Shown here: positions 41,388 through 49,797 of the stretch, in pieces
How positions within the stretch are numbered: the first letter of the stretch is position 1
Layout of the letters: every line of letters starts with the position of its first letter
Assembly (NCBI GenBank): GCA_963789225.1
Contig: CAWBKD010000021.1
Location: 105,901 to 169,900, forward strand
From: Palsa-504 sp963789225
GTDB taxonomy: Bacteria; Actinomycetota; Actinomycetes; Streptosporangiales; Streptosporangiaceae
DNA length: 64,000 nt
Direction: 5' to 3'
Notes under the pieces: generated by a model
Database searches by the model: none
Seen by the model: only the letters and a program-made list of their open reading frames with translations
What the model was told of the DNA's origin: nothing
Made by a program: the position numbers and the translations under genes

Positions 41388-41798
41388 TCAGTCGAGGAGC
41401 GTGGCACCGTGGGCGGCATATAGCTGTCGCATGCGGTCGGGGCTACGGTCATCGGTGGCATGGATCGCCTGGATAAGCGCGAAGGTGCGCGCTCCCATGA
41501 TGAGCAGGTAACGGGCCGGATCCGGGCGCGGGTTCCAGAAGGTGTGCGCGGTCCCGCCTGGCACGATAACCGCGCCGTCGGCTGGTATGTGGTGGACGTG
41601 CTCGCCGACGCGGACCGCCAGCGTTCCCTCGAGCACATACCAGGCCTCGTCTTCTGGGTGCTTATGCAGCGGTGCCTGGTAGAGGGGCTCATTTGCGGTG
41701 CTGCCCTGCGCCGTCCACTCGGCTAGCACGAGCTGGGAACCGGCCGGGGCCAGGGCAGTTCCGGCAAGCTGCTGCGCAGCGACCTGCGGTGTGGACAT
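41388..41798 (-). CDS. Cupin-domain protein
   Basis: 136 residues. PLHKHPEDEAWYVLEGTLAV and VPGGTAHTFWNP supply the two cupin motifs with His, His, Glu and His as metal ligands. A single cupin barrel could act as a dioxygenase, isomerase or sensor. It starts at the ATG at 41798, not at the upstream in-frame codon, since the earlier residues do not fit. The neighbour at 41866 is on the same strand. Confidence 0.8.
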   Translation of the reverse strand: MSTPQVAAQQLAGTALAPAGSQLVLAEWTAQGSTANEPLYQAPLHKHPEDEAWYVLEGTLAVRVGEHVHHIPADGAVIVPGGTAHTFWNPRPDPARYLLIMGARTFALIQAIHATDDRSPDRMRQLYAAHGATLLD

Positions 41799-41865
41799 GA
41801 TCGGGCCTCTCTCCGCGGCGGTAAGCGGGCTGATCGGCATCATCTGCGTGCGGGGCCGGGCATTC

Positions 41866-42168
41866 TCAGACGGGACGCTGGTGGACGTAGCACCATCGCC
41901 AGCGTGATCCCGGCTCCAGGGCGGCGGCTAGCGGGTGGTCGGTCTCCTCGTAGTGCGCCCTGGCGTGCCGGTTCGGTGAGTCATCCGAACACGCCACCCA
42001 GCCGCAGCTCAGGCAGACCACGAGGGATGCCGGGCGGTCCTGGCAGTCCCGGCAGTCATCCGACCGGGGTGTGACCGGCTGGAGCCCGTCGAGGTGCTCA
42101 CAGCGGGGCGCCGAGCCGTTCGGGCTGATGGCGGGCGCGTCTAGGGCGCTGTTCTGGGAGGGGATCAT
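41866..42168 (-). CDS. UBP-type zinc-finger protein
   Basis: 100 residues. RCEHLDGLQPV, DCRDCQDRPASLVVCLSCGW, VACSDDSPNRHARAHYEETD and HPLAAALEPGSRWRWCYVHQ carry the Cys/His ligands of a zf-UBP domain, known in eukaryotic deubiquitinases and found alone in actinobacteria. The bacterial function is unknown; the finger recognises C-terminal GlyGly tails elsewhere. No partner is evident beyond the cupin gene downstream. Confidence 0.8.
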   Translation of the reverse strand: MIPSQNSALDAPAISPNGSAPRCEHLDGLQPVTPRSDDCRDCQDRPASLVVCLSCGWVACSDDSPNRHARAHYEETDHPLAAALEPGSRWRWCYVHQRPV

Positions 42169-42492
42169 GGCAGGCCCCCTTATCGTGGTGGAGACGCCGG
42201 GTCCGGCTGACTGGTCATTGGCAAGTCAACCCTGAGAGCGGCGGTGCGGAAAGGGGCAACCTGAGCAGGGCCTATCACCAGAACCGATCAGCCGGTCACC
42301 GGCGAGATGGCCGATTACGCGTTCCACGAGCCCGGGCGCGGAAATAGGCTAGGCGCAGGGATTTCCTGTCCCGGGCTGGGTAGGCGTTCAGGCGGATTCA
42401 CCACTGCCAATCGCGGTGATACCACGTCCCGCGATCCAGCGGGCAGTTGCAAGGAGCACAGGGATGGACCGGACACGGACTTGGCGGCGGGT
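42169..42492 (+). other. Gap before the LysR gene
   Basis: It contains a dyad TCACC (42398-42402) and GGTGA (42415-42419) that could be a LysR site. It also has aaggagcacaggg and an ATG (42464) opening a 19-codon frame that ends at 42523, overlapping the regulator start. Confidence 0.4.
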
Positions 42493-43407
42493 GTGGAGCT
42501 GCGCCAGCTCCGCTATTTCGTAACGCTGGCCGAGGAGCTGCACTTTGGCCGGGCAGCGGAGCGCGAGCACATCGTCCAGTCGGCGCTGAGCCAGCAGGTG
42601 CAGCGGCTCGAACGTGAGCTGGGCGTCCGCCTCGTCGACCGCAGCACGCACCACGTCTCGCTGACTGCTTCTGGGGCGGTGTTCCTGGTCGAGGCGCGGC
42701 AGATCCTGGCGCACGCGGACCGCGCCGCGGGGGTGGCACGGCGCGCGGTAGGCGCCTCCGCGCCGCTGCGCGTCGGGATTATCGACTCCAGCTATGACTC
42801 GATGCCGCAGATCCTGCACGAGGTCCAGGCCCGCTACCCCCACCTGGTGATCCATCAGGTCGAGGTCGGCGTGCCGGAGCAGTACCAGCAGCTGGTCGAC
42901 GGCCGCCTGGACGTCGGAATCGGCCGGGCCGAGCTCGCCCCGCCCCAGGTTTCGTCGTTGCTGTTCCGCCGGGACCCGCTCGGGGTTCTGGTGCCCTCCG
43001 GTCACCGGTTCGCCGGGCTGGAGGGCGTGCCGGTCGCAGACCTGGCCACGGAGCCGCTGCTGCTCGCCGAAGAAGCGCAGGCGCCGGAGTTCAACCAGTT
43101 CACCGTCGAGATGTGCCGGGCTGCCGGTTTCACCCCCGCTGTTTACGGGGGGACCGTGGAGAGTATCCGCGCGGCCGCTGACCTGGTCGCCCAGGGACGC
43201 TGCCTGTACTGCGTGCCGTCCTCGTGCATCGCCGCGCTGCCCGGAACCATCTGGCGGCCGCTCACCGAACCGGCTTCCTACTACCCATGGTCGGTGCTGT
43301 GGCGTGCCACCGAAGTCTCCGGACACGTGCACGCCGTCGTCAGCTGCGCGCAGGCGATGTCAAAACGGCTCGGCTGGCTCGCCGCCGCCGGTCAAGCAGC
43401 ACCATGA
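42493..43407 (+). CDS. LysR-family regulator
   Basis: 304 residues. The N-terminal helix-turn-helix is LRQLRYFVTLAEELHFGRAA, then SALSQQVQRLERELGVRLVD. The C-terminal two-lobed effector domain spans 90-295. The start is taken as GTG at 42493 because LysR proteins begin with ELRQLRYF. No ribosome site precedes it, while a good one precedes the overlapping 19-codon frame, so re-initiation from that leader is possible. The regulated genes are not evident from context. Confidence 0.8.
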   Translation: MELRQLRYFVTLAEELHFGRAAEREHIVQSALSQQVQRLERELGVRLVDRSTHHVSLTASGAVFLVEARQILAHADRAAGVARRAVGASAPLRVGIIDSSYDSMPQILHEVQARYPHLVIHQVEVGVPEQYQQLVDGRLDVGIGRAELAPPQVSSLLFRRDPLGVLVPSGHRFAGLEGVPVADLATEPLLLAEEAQAPEFNQFTVEMCRAAGFTPAVYGGTVESIRAAADLVAQGRCLYCVPSSCIAALPGTIWRPLTEPASYYPWSVLWRATEVSGHVHAVVSCAQAMSKRLGWLAAAGQAAP

Positions 43408-43473
43408 GCAATCGGATACGGTAGCCGCACGCGGGGACACCCAGCCCCGCCCCCGGGGAGCTGCACACCGAAC

Positions 43474-43719
43474 TCAAACCGCGGCGGGGTAATACTTCCG
43501 CTGCTTCGGCCTGCTTCCCCGGAAGCGCCCGGCCGCCTCGTCCACGGTGGCATGCAGAGGGAAGACATCGATCAGCCGGGTGAGGGTAAGGACCAGCAGC
43601 ACCTGCTGCTGCGGCGCGGCTTCGGCAGCAAGGCGAGGTCCGGGCCCAGCGGCTAATTCACCAGCTCTTACCGAGAACAGTACGCCGATGGCCGGCCGGT
43701 ACCCGTCTGGGTGATGCAT
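43474..43719 (-). pseudogene. STAS-domain (anti-sigma antagonist-like) C-terminal remnant
   Basis: The frame contains LLVLTLTRLIDVFPLHATVD then EAAGRFRG, which resembles the last helix and strand of STAS domains (relatives read ELTGLDRVFPVYPSLDEAL). The N-terminal half with the phosphorylated Ser is missing. Part of the adjoining sequence recurs at 55973-56060. Confidence 0.4.
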
Positions 43720-43916
43720 GTTACAGCGGTATCAGTTCGCCCGCGGCTGGCCACGCAGCCAGGCACCCTGTGATCGGCTGCGGTGATGAGCCCTTCCCGG
43801 ATCGGTTGTTTCCGGCACGGCACGCGCAGCGGTTGACTCGGAGATGAACGAGCACGAAGCCCGGTGCCGCGCTCCTGCGGCCGACCGGCCCGGCTGCTCT
43901 CGAGGTGGAGTGCGTC
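43720..43916 (+). promoter_or_regulatory. Promoter region of membrane-protein copy 3
   Basis: It contains the 25-bp motif at 43768-43792 shared with 40796-40820 and a gaggtggag ribosome site ending at 43909, 7 bases before the ATG. Confidence 0.45.
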
Positions 43917-44489
43917 ATGATCGTCATTCTCGGGCTTATCATCCTGGTCGGCGCGGTGATCGTCGGCGTGGCCGGAGTTCTCAGCAACGGCGGCAGCGGG
44001 CATGCGCTGACCCACGGGTTCGCGGTGTTCGGCTACCACGCGACCGGCTCGACCGGCACGCTGTTCCTGGCCGGGATCGTGGTCGGGGCGGTCGCCCTGG
44101 CCGGGCTGAGCCTGCTGCTAGCCGGCGCGCGGCGCACCTCCCGCCGCGGCCGCGCCGCCCGCCACGGGCTCCGGCAGTCCCGTCAGGAGACGGCCGCCGT
44201 CAGGCAGGACCGCGACGACCTGATCGGCCAGCGCGACACCGCCCGCGCCTACACGGCGAGCGACCTGGGGAGCGGCACGGCCCGCAACGACCCTCGTCCC
44301 GGCTCAGCCGACGGCCGCGGCGGGGGGTGGTGGCGCCTGTTCGGGCACCAGTCCGCTGGCCGGTACGACGTCGTCGAACCGCCGGAACCGGTGCAGGGCC
44401 AGGCCGCCCCCGATGTCCCCGCTGATGCGCCCGACCCCGCTGATGCGCCCGACCTCGCACCGCAACTCACCAACGACAGCCACCCGTGA
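43917..44489 (+). CDS. Two-helix membrane protein with basic coil and disordered tail, copy 3
   Basis: 190 residues, paralogous to the genes at 32037 and 48875. Helix IVILGLIILVGAVIVGVAGV is followed by the shared loop SNGGSGHALTHGFAVFGYH, helix two and the basic ARRTSRRGRAARHGLRQSRQ. The tail differs and holds two copies of an 18-base direct repeat (ADAPDPADAPD). This copy is not linked to a glsB gene. A GTG at 43905 in frame is an alternative start. Confidence 0.68.
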   Translation: MIVILGLIILVGAVIVGVAGVLSNGGSGHALTHGFAVFGYHATGSTGTLFLAGIVVGAVALAGLSLLLAGARRTSRRGRAARHGLRQSRQETAAVRQDRDDLIGQRDTARAYTASDLGSGTARNDPRPGSADGRGGGWWRLFGHQSAGRYDVVEPPEPVQGQAAPDVPADAPDPADAPDLAPQLTNDSHP

Positions 44490-44789
44490 GTGCTGCCAGG
44501 AAAACCACCAGGCGCCTCACCGGTAACCGGCGGCTGCGGGCCAGCGACCGTCACGGGCTGGCCAACGGCGACATCAAGCAACATGGCGTCGTCGGGCGCT
44601 GAAGCCCCGGTGCCGTCCAACCGACTGCAGCAGTTCCCTCCTGGATAGCGATCGGGGTGAGCTTGAGTACTCCCGCTGACAGCCTCATCTCCTGCTCTGT
44701 GCACGTCCCTCGTGCGTCTGGGCATGGACAGGCCGAGGGCGGGTATCGGGCATGCCACCACAGCACGGTACGGAAGGAGCGCGGGGATC

Positions 44790-44963
44790 GTGGGCTGGTT
44801 TAAGCGATCGAGGCGGGGAGAGCGAACAAGCCATGAACCGACCTTGCGAGAGCGCCGCGCTGCCGCGCGGACCTCGAAGGCCGAGGCCGCTCTGCAGCAG
44901 ACCGAGCGGAAGATCCACGAGATCGCTGACCAGGTCCGCAGCGACCTCAAAGGGCATCCATAG
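44790..44963 (+). CDS. Small helical basic protein
   Basis: 57 residues. GWFKRSRRGERTSHEPTLRE, then a long amphipathic helix with TSKAEAALQQTERKIHEIAD. GAAGGAG-like ggaaggag lies 11 bases before the GTG. It is not recognised; the charge pattern suggests a coiled-coil or a DNA- or RNA-binding helix. Confidence 0.45.
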   Translation: MGWFKRSRRGERTSHEPTLRERRAAARTSKAEAALQQTERKIHEIADQVRSDLKGHP

Positions 44964-45100
44964 ATCTCCGCGCTGATCTGCCAGCCTGCTGCCCGCCGCG
45001 TCACCATCCGCCTAGCCGGTCCCGGCCCTAATGTCGCCGGGCTGCGCATCGCCGGCCTGGGACCGCTGCCTCGCGATCACTTACCTTCAGAACGGACCGT

Positions 45101-45128
45101 GGTGACAGTCCTGCGCAAGGGTGTCACC
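45101..45128 (-). terminator. Hairpin GGTGACA-N14-TGTCACC
   Basis: A 7-bp perfect stem downstream of the minus-strand tiny membrane gene. It overlaps the weaker copy C of the 18-bp motif (45087-45104). Confidence 0.45.
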
Positions 45129-45144
45129 TCTGGATCATGATCTT

Positions 45145-45333
45145 TCATTTACTGGGCGTGCACGAGACTTTCGGATTCACGCCGGTGTCGTTGAGCGGGC
45201 CCGCCAGAACCGTCACCACGATTGTGCTCACCTTGCCGCAGTCCGGGTTAGAGCTGCTGTAGTAGTGGCGCTGGCCGCCGGCGATGACGCCGGCGGCCAG
45301 CCACACGATGAGGAGCAGTGTTCCGATTCGCAT
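45145..45333 (-). CDS. Tiny membrane protein, paralogue 2
   Basis: 62 residues: RIGTLLLIVWLAAGVIAGGQ then RHYYSSSNPDCGKVSTIVVT and GVNPKVSCTPSK. About two thirds identical to the paralogue at 40997. Start is the ATG at 45333. Conservation of the YYSSS and NPKVSC parts suggests function. Confidence 0.65.
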   Translation of the reverse strand: MRIGTLLLIVWLAAGVIAGGQRHYYSSSNPDCGKVSTIVVTVLAGPLNDTGVNPKVSCTPSK

Positions 45334-45391
45334 TTCGATACAAGAGAACCGGCTGAGCACGCCTTCTGCTCACCCGGCCTCTTGAGAGTGA

Positions 45392-45988
45392 TTACGCCGC
45401 TGCAGGCAATTCGATCTGCTGCCAGATGAACGGGTGGCTGCTGATGCCGACGCCGCCGTGGCGGCCGGCGGTCAGGTACTGGCCCGTGCCGACGTTCTGG
45501 AAGGACCACGAGTCGGCGGAGGTACCAGCCGTCCAGGTCCACAGCTGGTCGGCTGCGGCACCGCGCCAGTTCAGCGGCTCGAACACGAGCCTGCCGCCCT
45601 GCTCGGTCAGCACCTCATATCCGCCGTAACTGCGCTGGCCGAAGGCTAGCTCAGTGTCTGCGCTATTGTGCAGCTCGGTGAAGTCCTGGTTCGATGCGTA
45701 CACCTGGCCATGCTCACGCCAGCCCGTGCGCAGCTGCTCCAGCACCGGCGTACGGTCGGCATCGGTCAGCGCGTACGGCTCGGCGTGCCACCAGCGGGTG
45801 ACGGTGGCAATCTCGGCCTCATGGGTGCGAGGGCCGGTCATCGGGGTCAGCTGCTGATAGCCGTGATGCGTGCTGCCGCTAACGGTGCTGGCACTGGCCG
45901 TGCCGGCCGCCAGGCCGACGGTGGCCACGGCGGCCCCGGCAGCAGCCGCGGCAAATACCGTGTTCCTTACGATTGTTCGGGTTTTCAT
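45392..45988 (-). CDS. Secreted protein with beta-trefoil-like C-terminus
   Basis: 198 residues. Residues 1-33 form a signal peptide (KTRTIVRNTVFAAAAAGAAV ... ASA). The central part (40-110) is not recognised. The C-terminal 65 residues, with DQLWTWTAGTSADSWSFQNV and GTGQYLTAGRHGGVG, resemble ricin-type lectin repeats (QxW with a following NxxTGxxL), which bind carbohydrate. It starts after aaggagacggga. It could bind polysaccharide or the cell wall outside the cell. Confidence 0.65.
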   Translation of the reverse strand: MKTRTIVRNTVFAAAAAGAAVATVGLAAGTASASTVSGSTHHGYQQLTPMTGPRTHEAEIATVTRWWHAEPYALTDADRTPVLEQLRTGWREHGQVYASNQDFTELHNSADTELAFGQRSYGGYEVLTEQGGRLVFEPLNWRGAAADQLWTWTAGTSADSWSFQNVGTGQYLTAGRHGGVGISSHPFIWQQIELPAAA

Positions 45989-46631
45989 TCCCGTCTCCTT
46001 ACTTTGCCCCCATTCGGGGGATCAGGCTCCTGTGAGCCTGGCGGGGAATACAGTCGGGCTGCATTTCCCGCCAGGCCAGCAGTGGCAATTCCGGCCCGCG
46101 CATATGGCCGGGCAGCGTGGCGGGCGCTTTACGGGCCAGGGCAGTGCCTGGCTGGATAGTGGAGTCATCCTGCACGCCGACGCGGGCACCCGCGCCGGTC
46201 TGAAGCGATCGGAACAATTCAAGCCGGCGGAATCACGGCTTCCTAAAGCACTAGCTCCGTGAACACTTCATTTCGCTTCCTAAATTTGACTCTACCAGGT
46301 GGCCGGTCATAAAGCGAATCGGCGGCCAATCCATGGATATTCTGGGTGTCCATTCACGGGGCTGGGCCCGATTCTCAGCCTCAATCCATCGCGTAAATTC
46401 GGGTGATCGTTTCCGGGAACCGCCTAGCACTTGCGATCCTGGTCGTGTTCGGGGACACGGCAGTCTTACCGCTCACTGTTCCCCATGTCTGGGTCACCCG
46501 CCTGCCCCTCGCCACTCAGCCGAAGGTCAGCATCGCCCGCCCGTCTGTGGTTGGATTGAGCCTGGAAGCCTGGACCCCGCTTCGCCCGGATACCGGCAGT
46601 TAATGTCACCACTTCGGCGGAAGCGGCAGTT
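45989..46631. other. Gap between secreted protein and phosphatase gene
   Basis: 643 bases. Short open frames exist (for example 46403-46603 with a hydrophobic start) but none has a good ribosome site or recognisable protein. It must contain the promoters of the divergent neighbours. No repeat matched elsewhere. Confidence 0.4.
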
Positions 46632-48401
46632 ATGAAGGTTCACGGCCGTGCCCCGGTTCTGGTCCAGGCCAGAGCGGATGCCTTCGGCGGGCTCGTCCCG
46701 ACGTACGCTCCTGGTCCGTGCGGAGTGGCTGCGGCCCGGCTGGCCGACCTGCCGGGTGCTTTCGCGGAGGAACCTTTCAAGCGCGTGGCGTGGCTGGCCG
46801 CGACGGTCCTGGGTACGCCGCTGGCGTTCGTCACGATCGCCGGCGAGTTCTCATCCTCCGGGGCGAACATTCCCGGTGCCCCGGATGTGGCCTGGCCGAG
46901 CCCGGCTGAGCAGGCACTGTGCCAGTCCGTGATCGACTCGGGGGACAAGCTGGTCCTCTGCGGCACCCGGCTGGACCCGCAGATGAGCGGCAGCTGCCCG
47001 GTCGGGGCTGCGGGCGTGGCCGCGTGGGCCGGGTTCCCGGTTCGTGACCCGGACGGACGCGTGACGGGAGCGCTGTGCGTGGCTGACCACCTGCCACGTC
47101 ACTGGAGTAGCAAGGACGTGGCGGTCTTGGAGACCTTGGCCCAGGTCGCCGCCGGCGAAGTCGCGCTGCAGGCCGCATTGCGGCATGGCGCCGAACGCGC
47201 CGCGCTGGCGCAGACGCTGCAGGAGAGCCTGCTGCCGCCGCGGCTGCCGGACATCCCGGGCCTGAAGGTCGCGGCCCGGTATGCGGCCGGAGGGACGGGC
47301 GCAGAGGTTCTCGGGGACTTCTACGACGTATTCCCCTCGGTACGGGGGAGCTGGGGAATGGTGGTCGGCGACGTGTGCGGCAAGGGAGTCCCGGCTGCCA
47401 AGAGCACCGCGCTGGCCCGCTACACCGTCCGGGCGCAGGCACACCGGCAGATGCGGCCGAGCCTGATCCTGGCTGCCTTGAACCAGGCGCTACTGGACTG
47501 GTTCACCGATGAACCGCGGTTCCTGACCGCGGTTTATGCCACGGTCCGGTCCACTGCCGCCGGGGCCTCCGTGCAGATCAGCTCCGCGGGTCACCCCCTG
47601 GCCCTGGTGCGCCGCGCGGACGGGCGTGTGCAGGAATTCGGGCGGCCCGGAACCCTGCTCGGGCTGTTGCCCGATCCCGAGCTGCATGACTCACGGAGCA
47701 TGCTGCGAGCCGGCGACAGCCTGATTATGTTCACCGACGGCGTCACCGAGGCCCGCAGCCATATCGACCGTGACCTCTACGGTGACCGGCTCCGCGGCCT
47801 CATCGCCGGGCTAGGTGACATGTCCGCGGCGCGGATGGCCGAAGCCATCCAGCAAGCCACGCTGTCCTTCAGCGGGGGAAAGATCAGCGACGACACCGTC
47901 GCGCTGGTACTCATGGTTCCCTGGCGCGATACGAACGGCAGCCAGGGCGCCGGGCGCCCGGCATCCGGCGCGGCCACGGCAGCGCCGGGTACCCGGCGAC
48001 ATGACCCCGGCGCAGGCCGCGGCAACGGGCACGCTACGGGAGCCGCAGATGGCCACGGTAATCAGGACGGGCGGCGGTGGGCCATCAGGCTCCCAGCGGA
48101 ACAGGGCAACGGACGACCAGCTCACAGCGGCGCTGACAGACCAGACAGTGTCCTGCTTCCGCAAGCTCGAAAATCCCTGCTGCTGGCTGCGGAATGCCTT
48201 ATGCGCGAGAATATGGAGTACTATAGAAACTGTTGCTCCGGACCCCGGCAGCTGCACCCGCGATATCGGCGGAGGCAGCGGCAGGACCGGAACTTTTTTT
48301 TTGCTCGTACACGGCACGGTGCCGGAAAGACGCCACGGCCGAAGGACGGTGAGAACCCCGGGAGAATCCGGTTTCTCCCCATCGCGATCTACCCAGCATG
48401 A
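46632..48401 (+). CDS. GAF-SpoIIE (PP2C) phosphatase with read-through tail
   Basis: 589 residues. GAF domain at about 40-185 (GSCPVGAAGVAAWAGFPVRD), then a SpoIIE/PP2C domain (200-435) with LQESLLPPRLPDIPGLKVAA, VLGDFYDVF, VVGDVCGKG, SAGHPLALV and DGVTEAR, keeping the metal-binding Asp residues. Such proteins dephosphorylate anti-sigma antagonists. Natural sequence ends near VPWRD (47935); the last 150 residues translate the non-coding leader of the next glsB gene, so the original stop was lost. Confidence 0.82.
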   Translation: MKVHGRAPVLVQARADAFGGLVPTYAPGPCGVAAARLADLPGAFAEEPFKRVAWLAATVLGTPLAFVTIAGEFSSSGANIPGAPDVAWPSPAEQALCQSVIDSGDKLVLCGTRLDPQMSGSCPVGAAGVAAWAGFPVRDPDGRVTGALCVADHLPRHWSSKDVAVLETLAQVAAGEVALQAALRHGAERAALAQTLQESLLPPRLPDIPGLKVAARYAAGGTGAEVLGDFYDVFPSVRGSWGMVVGDVCGKGVPAAKSTALARYTVRAQAHRQMRPSLILAALNQALLDWFTDEPRFLTAVYATVRSTAAGASVQISSAGHPLALVRRADGRVQEFGRPGTLLGLLPDPELHDSRSMLRAGDSLIMFTDGVTEARSHIDRDLYGDRLRGLIAGLGDMSAARMAEAIQQATLSFSGGKISDDTVALVLMVPWRDTNGSQGAGRPASGAATAAPGTRRHDPGAGRGNGHATGAADGHGNQDGRRWAIRLPAEQGNGRPAHSGADRPDSVLLPQARKSLLLAAECLMRENMEYYRNCCSGPRQLHPRYRRRQRQDRNFFFARTRHGAGKTPRPKDGENPGRIRFLPIAIYPA

Positions 48402-48447
48402 CCGACCACCGCGTACGTCACCTAGTCGCTGACTTAAGGAGTCGGTT
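48149..48447 (+). promoter_or_regulatory. Conserved 5' leader of the second glsB copy
   Basis: It matches 31309-31606. A TACTAT -10-like box is at 48219-48224, then the hairpin plus T9 (48237-48302) and the second hairpin GGGAGAA-tccggt-TTCTCCC (48360-48379). In the second hairpin both arms are identical to the other copy while the loop differs in sequence and length, which supports RNA pairing. Here the leader overlaps the phosphatase frame, so ribosomes may traverse it. Confidence 0.6.
48237..48302 (+). terminator. Intrinsic-terminator-like hairpin with T9 in the second glsB leader
   Basis: TCCGG (48237-48241) pairs with CCGGA (48287-48291), with an extended GC stem inside, then T9 at 48294-48302. 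The stem is conserved with the first copy. Confidence 0.6.
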
Positions 48448-48732
48448 ATGGGCATCATCGCATGGATCGTTCTCGGCCTGGGCTCGGGCCTGCTGGCCAA
48501 TATGCTGATCCCCGGCAGAAGATCACAGGGCCTCATCCTGACCTGCGTGATCGGCGTCCTGGGAGCGCTGGGCGGCGGCTGGGCCGCCACCCGCCTGTTC
48601 CACGTCCACACCCTGCACGGGTTCTTCAACCTGTCCACCTGGCTCACCGCCATCGCCGGCGCAGCCGTCCTGCTGCTCATCTTCCACCTGGTCAGCCGGT
48701 CCGGCGGTTCCCGCCGGTTCGCGCACCGCTGA
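48448..48732 (+). CDS. GlsB/YeaQ/YmgE-type stress membrane protein, copy 2
   Basis: 94 residues, differing from copy 1 at a handful of positions (for example LIP for FIP, VLGA for VAGA). Three helices and the GLGSGLLANMLIPGRRSQG signature are intact. It is preceded by the conserved leader and followed by the same hairpin (48733-48752) and membrane-protein gene. Confidence 0.85.
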   Translation: MGIIAWIVLGLGSGLLANMLIPGRRSQGLILTCVIGVLGALGGGWAATRLFHVHTLHGFFNLSTWLTAIAGAAVLLLIFHLVSRSGGSRRFAHR

Positions 48733-48752
48733 GCACCGCCAGCACGGTGCTC
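48733..48752 (+). terminator. Hairpin AGCACCG-N6-CGGTGCT after glsB copy 2
   Basis: Identical in sequence and position to the hairpin after copy 1. Confidence 0.5.
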
Positions 48753-48874
48753 CCCAGACGGCACAGACGTGCCGGCCCGCCCAGCCGCGCCGGATCCGGG
48801 CCCCGGAACCGGCGCGGCGGCGGGCGCCACGGCCTGCCAGCGCCGGCCCGTAACTCAGCTCACCGGAGTGCATC

Positions 48875-49405
48875 ATGATCATTATCGGGCTCGTCATCCT
48901 GGTCGCCGCGGTAGTCGCCGCCGTGGCCGGCGTCCTGTCCAATAGCGGCAGCGGGCATCCGCTCACCCACCACTTCGCGGTGCTCGGCTACCACGTGACC
49001 GGCTCTGACGGCACGCTGTTCCTGTCCGGCATCGTGGTCGGGGCACTGGCCGTGTTCGGGCTGAGCCTGCTGCTGGCCGGCGCGCGCCGCACCTCCCGCC
49101 GCGGCCGCGAGGCCCGCCGCGGGCTCACCCAGTCCCGCCGCGAGACCGTCGCCGCCAGCCAGGACCGCGACGACCTGATCAGCCAGCGCAACACCGCCCG
49201 CGCCCACACCGCCAGCGCGCCAGGTAACGGCCCGGCCGGCAGCGACCGCGATCCCGGCGGAGATCCCGACGACGGCCAGCGCAGCAAATGGCACCTGCCC
49301 GGGCCCCGATCCGCCCCCTCCCCGCAGGCTGCCGCCCCGCCCGTACCAGCAGTCAACGGGCACGCCCCCGATATCCCCGCCAGCGATGTCGCCGCCGAAC
49401 CGTGA
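48875..49405 (+). CDS. Two-helix membrane protein with basic coil and disordered tail, copy 2
   Basis: 176 residues, nearly identical to the gene at 32037 in helices, loop (SNSGSGHPLTHHFAVLGYH) and tail. The first codons differ by one Ile. Kept with glsB as a two-gene unit in both duplicated segments, which suggests that the products act together in the membrane. Confidence 0.7.
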   Translation: MIIIGLVILVAAVVAAVAGVLSNSGSGHPLTHHFAVLGYHVTGSDGTLFLSGIVVGALAVFGLSLLLAGARRTSRRGREARRGLTQSRRETVAASQDRDDLISQRNTARAHTASAPGNGPAGSDRDPGGDPDDGQRSKWHLPGPRSAPSPQAAAPPVPAVNGHAPDIPASDVAAEP

Positions 49406-49515
49406 GCATCGTCAGGACGACAAACACCGGGATATTCCCGGTCACTGCTGCCCCCGGAGGACTAGCTCCCCCGTGATCGCGGCTATGTACGTACCCTTTT
49501 CCACTACCAGACACT

Positions 49516-49546
49516 ATACATACGATCGTATGTGATACGATCGTAT
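49516..49546 (+). promoter_or_regulatory. VapBC promoter with two palindromic operators
   Basis: CATACGATCGTATG (49519-49532) is a perfect palindrome; ATACGATCGTAT recurs at 49535-49546, with its TACGATCGTA core 15 bases further on. The TATACA -10-like box overlaps the first, and the start codon lies directly after the second. This is typical autorepression by an antitoxin. Confidence 0.75.
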
Positions 49547-49548
49547 GT

Positions 49549-49797
49549 ATGGCACAGGCAGACAGGTTTTCCGTGACGATGCCGCCCGAGCTTGGAGAGG
49601 GCGTCCGACTGGCCGCGGCCCGGCAGGGCACTAGTGTGTCGACGTGGCTTACCGAGGCGGCGGCCGACAAGCTGCGCAATGAGCTCCTCGGCGCTGCTCT
49701 GGACCAATGGGAGGCGGAGGACGGCTCGTTCACCCAGACGGAGCTGGATGAAGCGGCGTCTCGGCTCGGGCTTGCGACGCGTTCGGATGTGGCGTGA
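49549..49797 (+). CDS. vapB: Antitoxin, VapB-like
   Basis: 82 residues. RFSVTMPPELGEGVRLAAAR and STWLTEAAADKLRNELL form a ribbon-helix-helix-like DNA-binding part; the acidic C-terminal half (WEAEDGSFTQTELDEAASRL) should wrap the toxin. The next gene starts within its stop (GTGA). The palindromic operators upstream fit autorepression. Confidence 0.75.
   Translation: MAQADRFSVTMPPELGEGVRLAAARQGTSVSTWLTEAAADKLRNELLGAALDQWEAEDGSFTQTELDEAASRLGLATRSDVA

Larger units (their letters stand above)
48149..49430 (+). repeat. Segmental duplication, copy 2
   Basis: Counterpart of 31309-32600, direct orientation, 16.8 kb apart. The left boundary is sharp and lies inside the extended phosphatase frame. 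Confidence 0.75.

Noticed and set aside
46333..46635. Plus-strand frame before the phosphatase
   Set aside because: No ribosome site, no recognisable protein, and it overlaps the phosphatase start.
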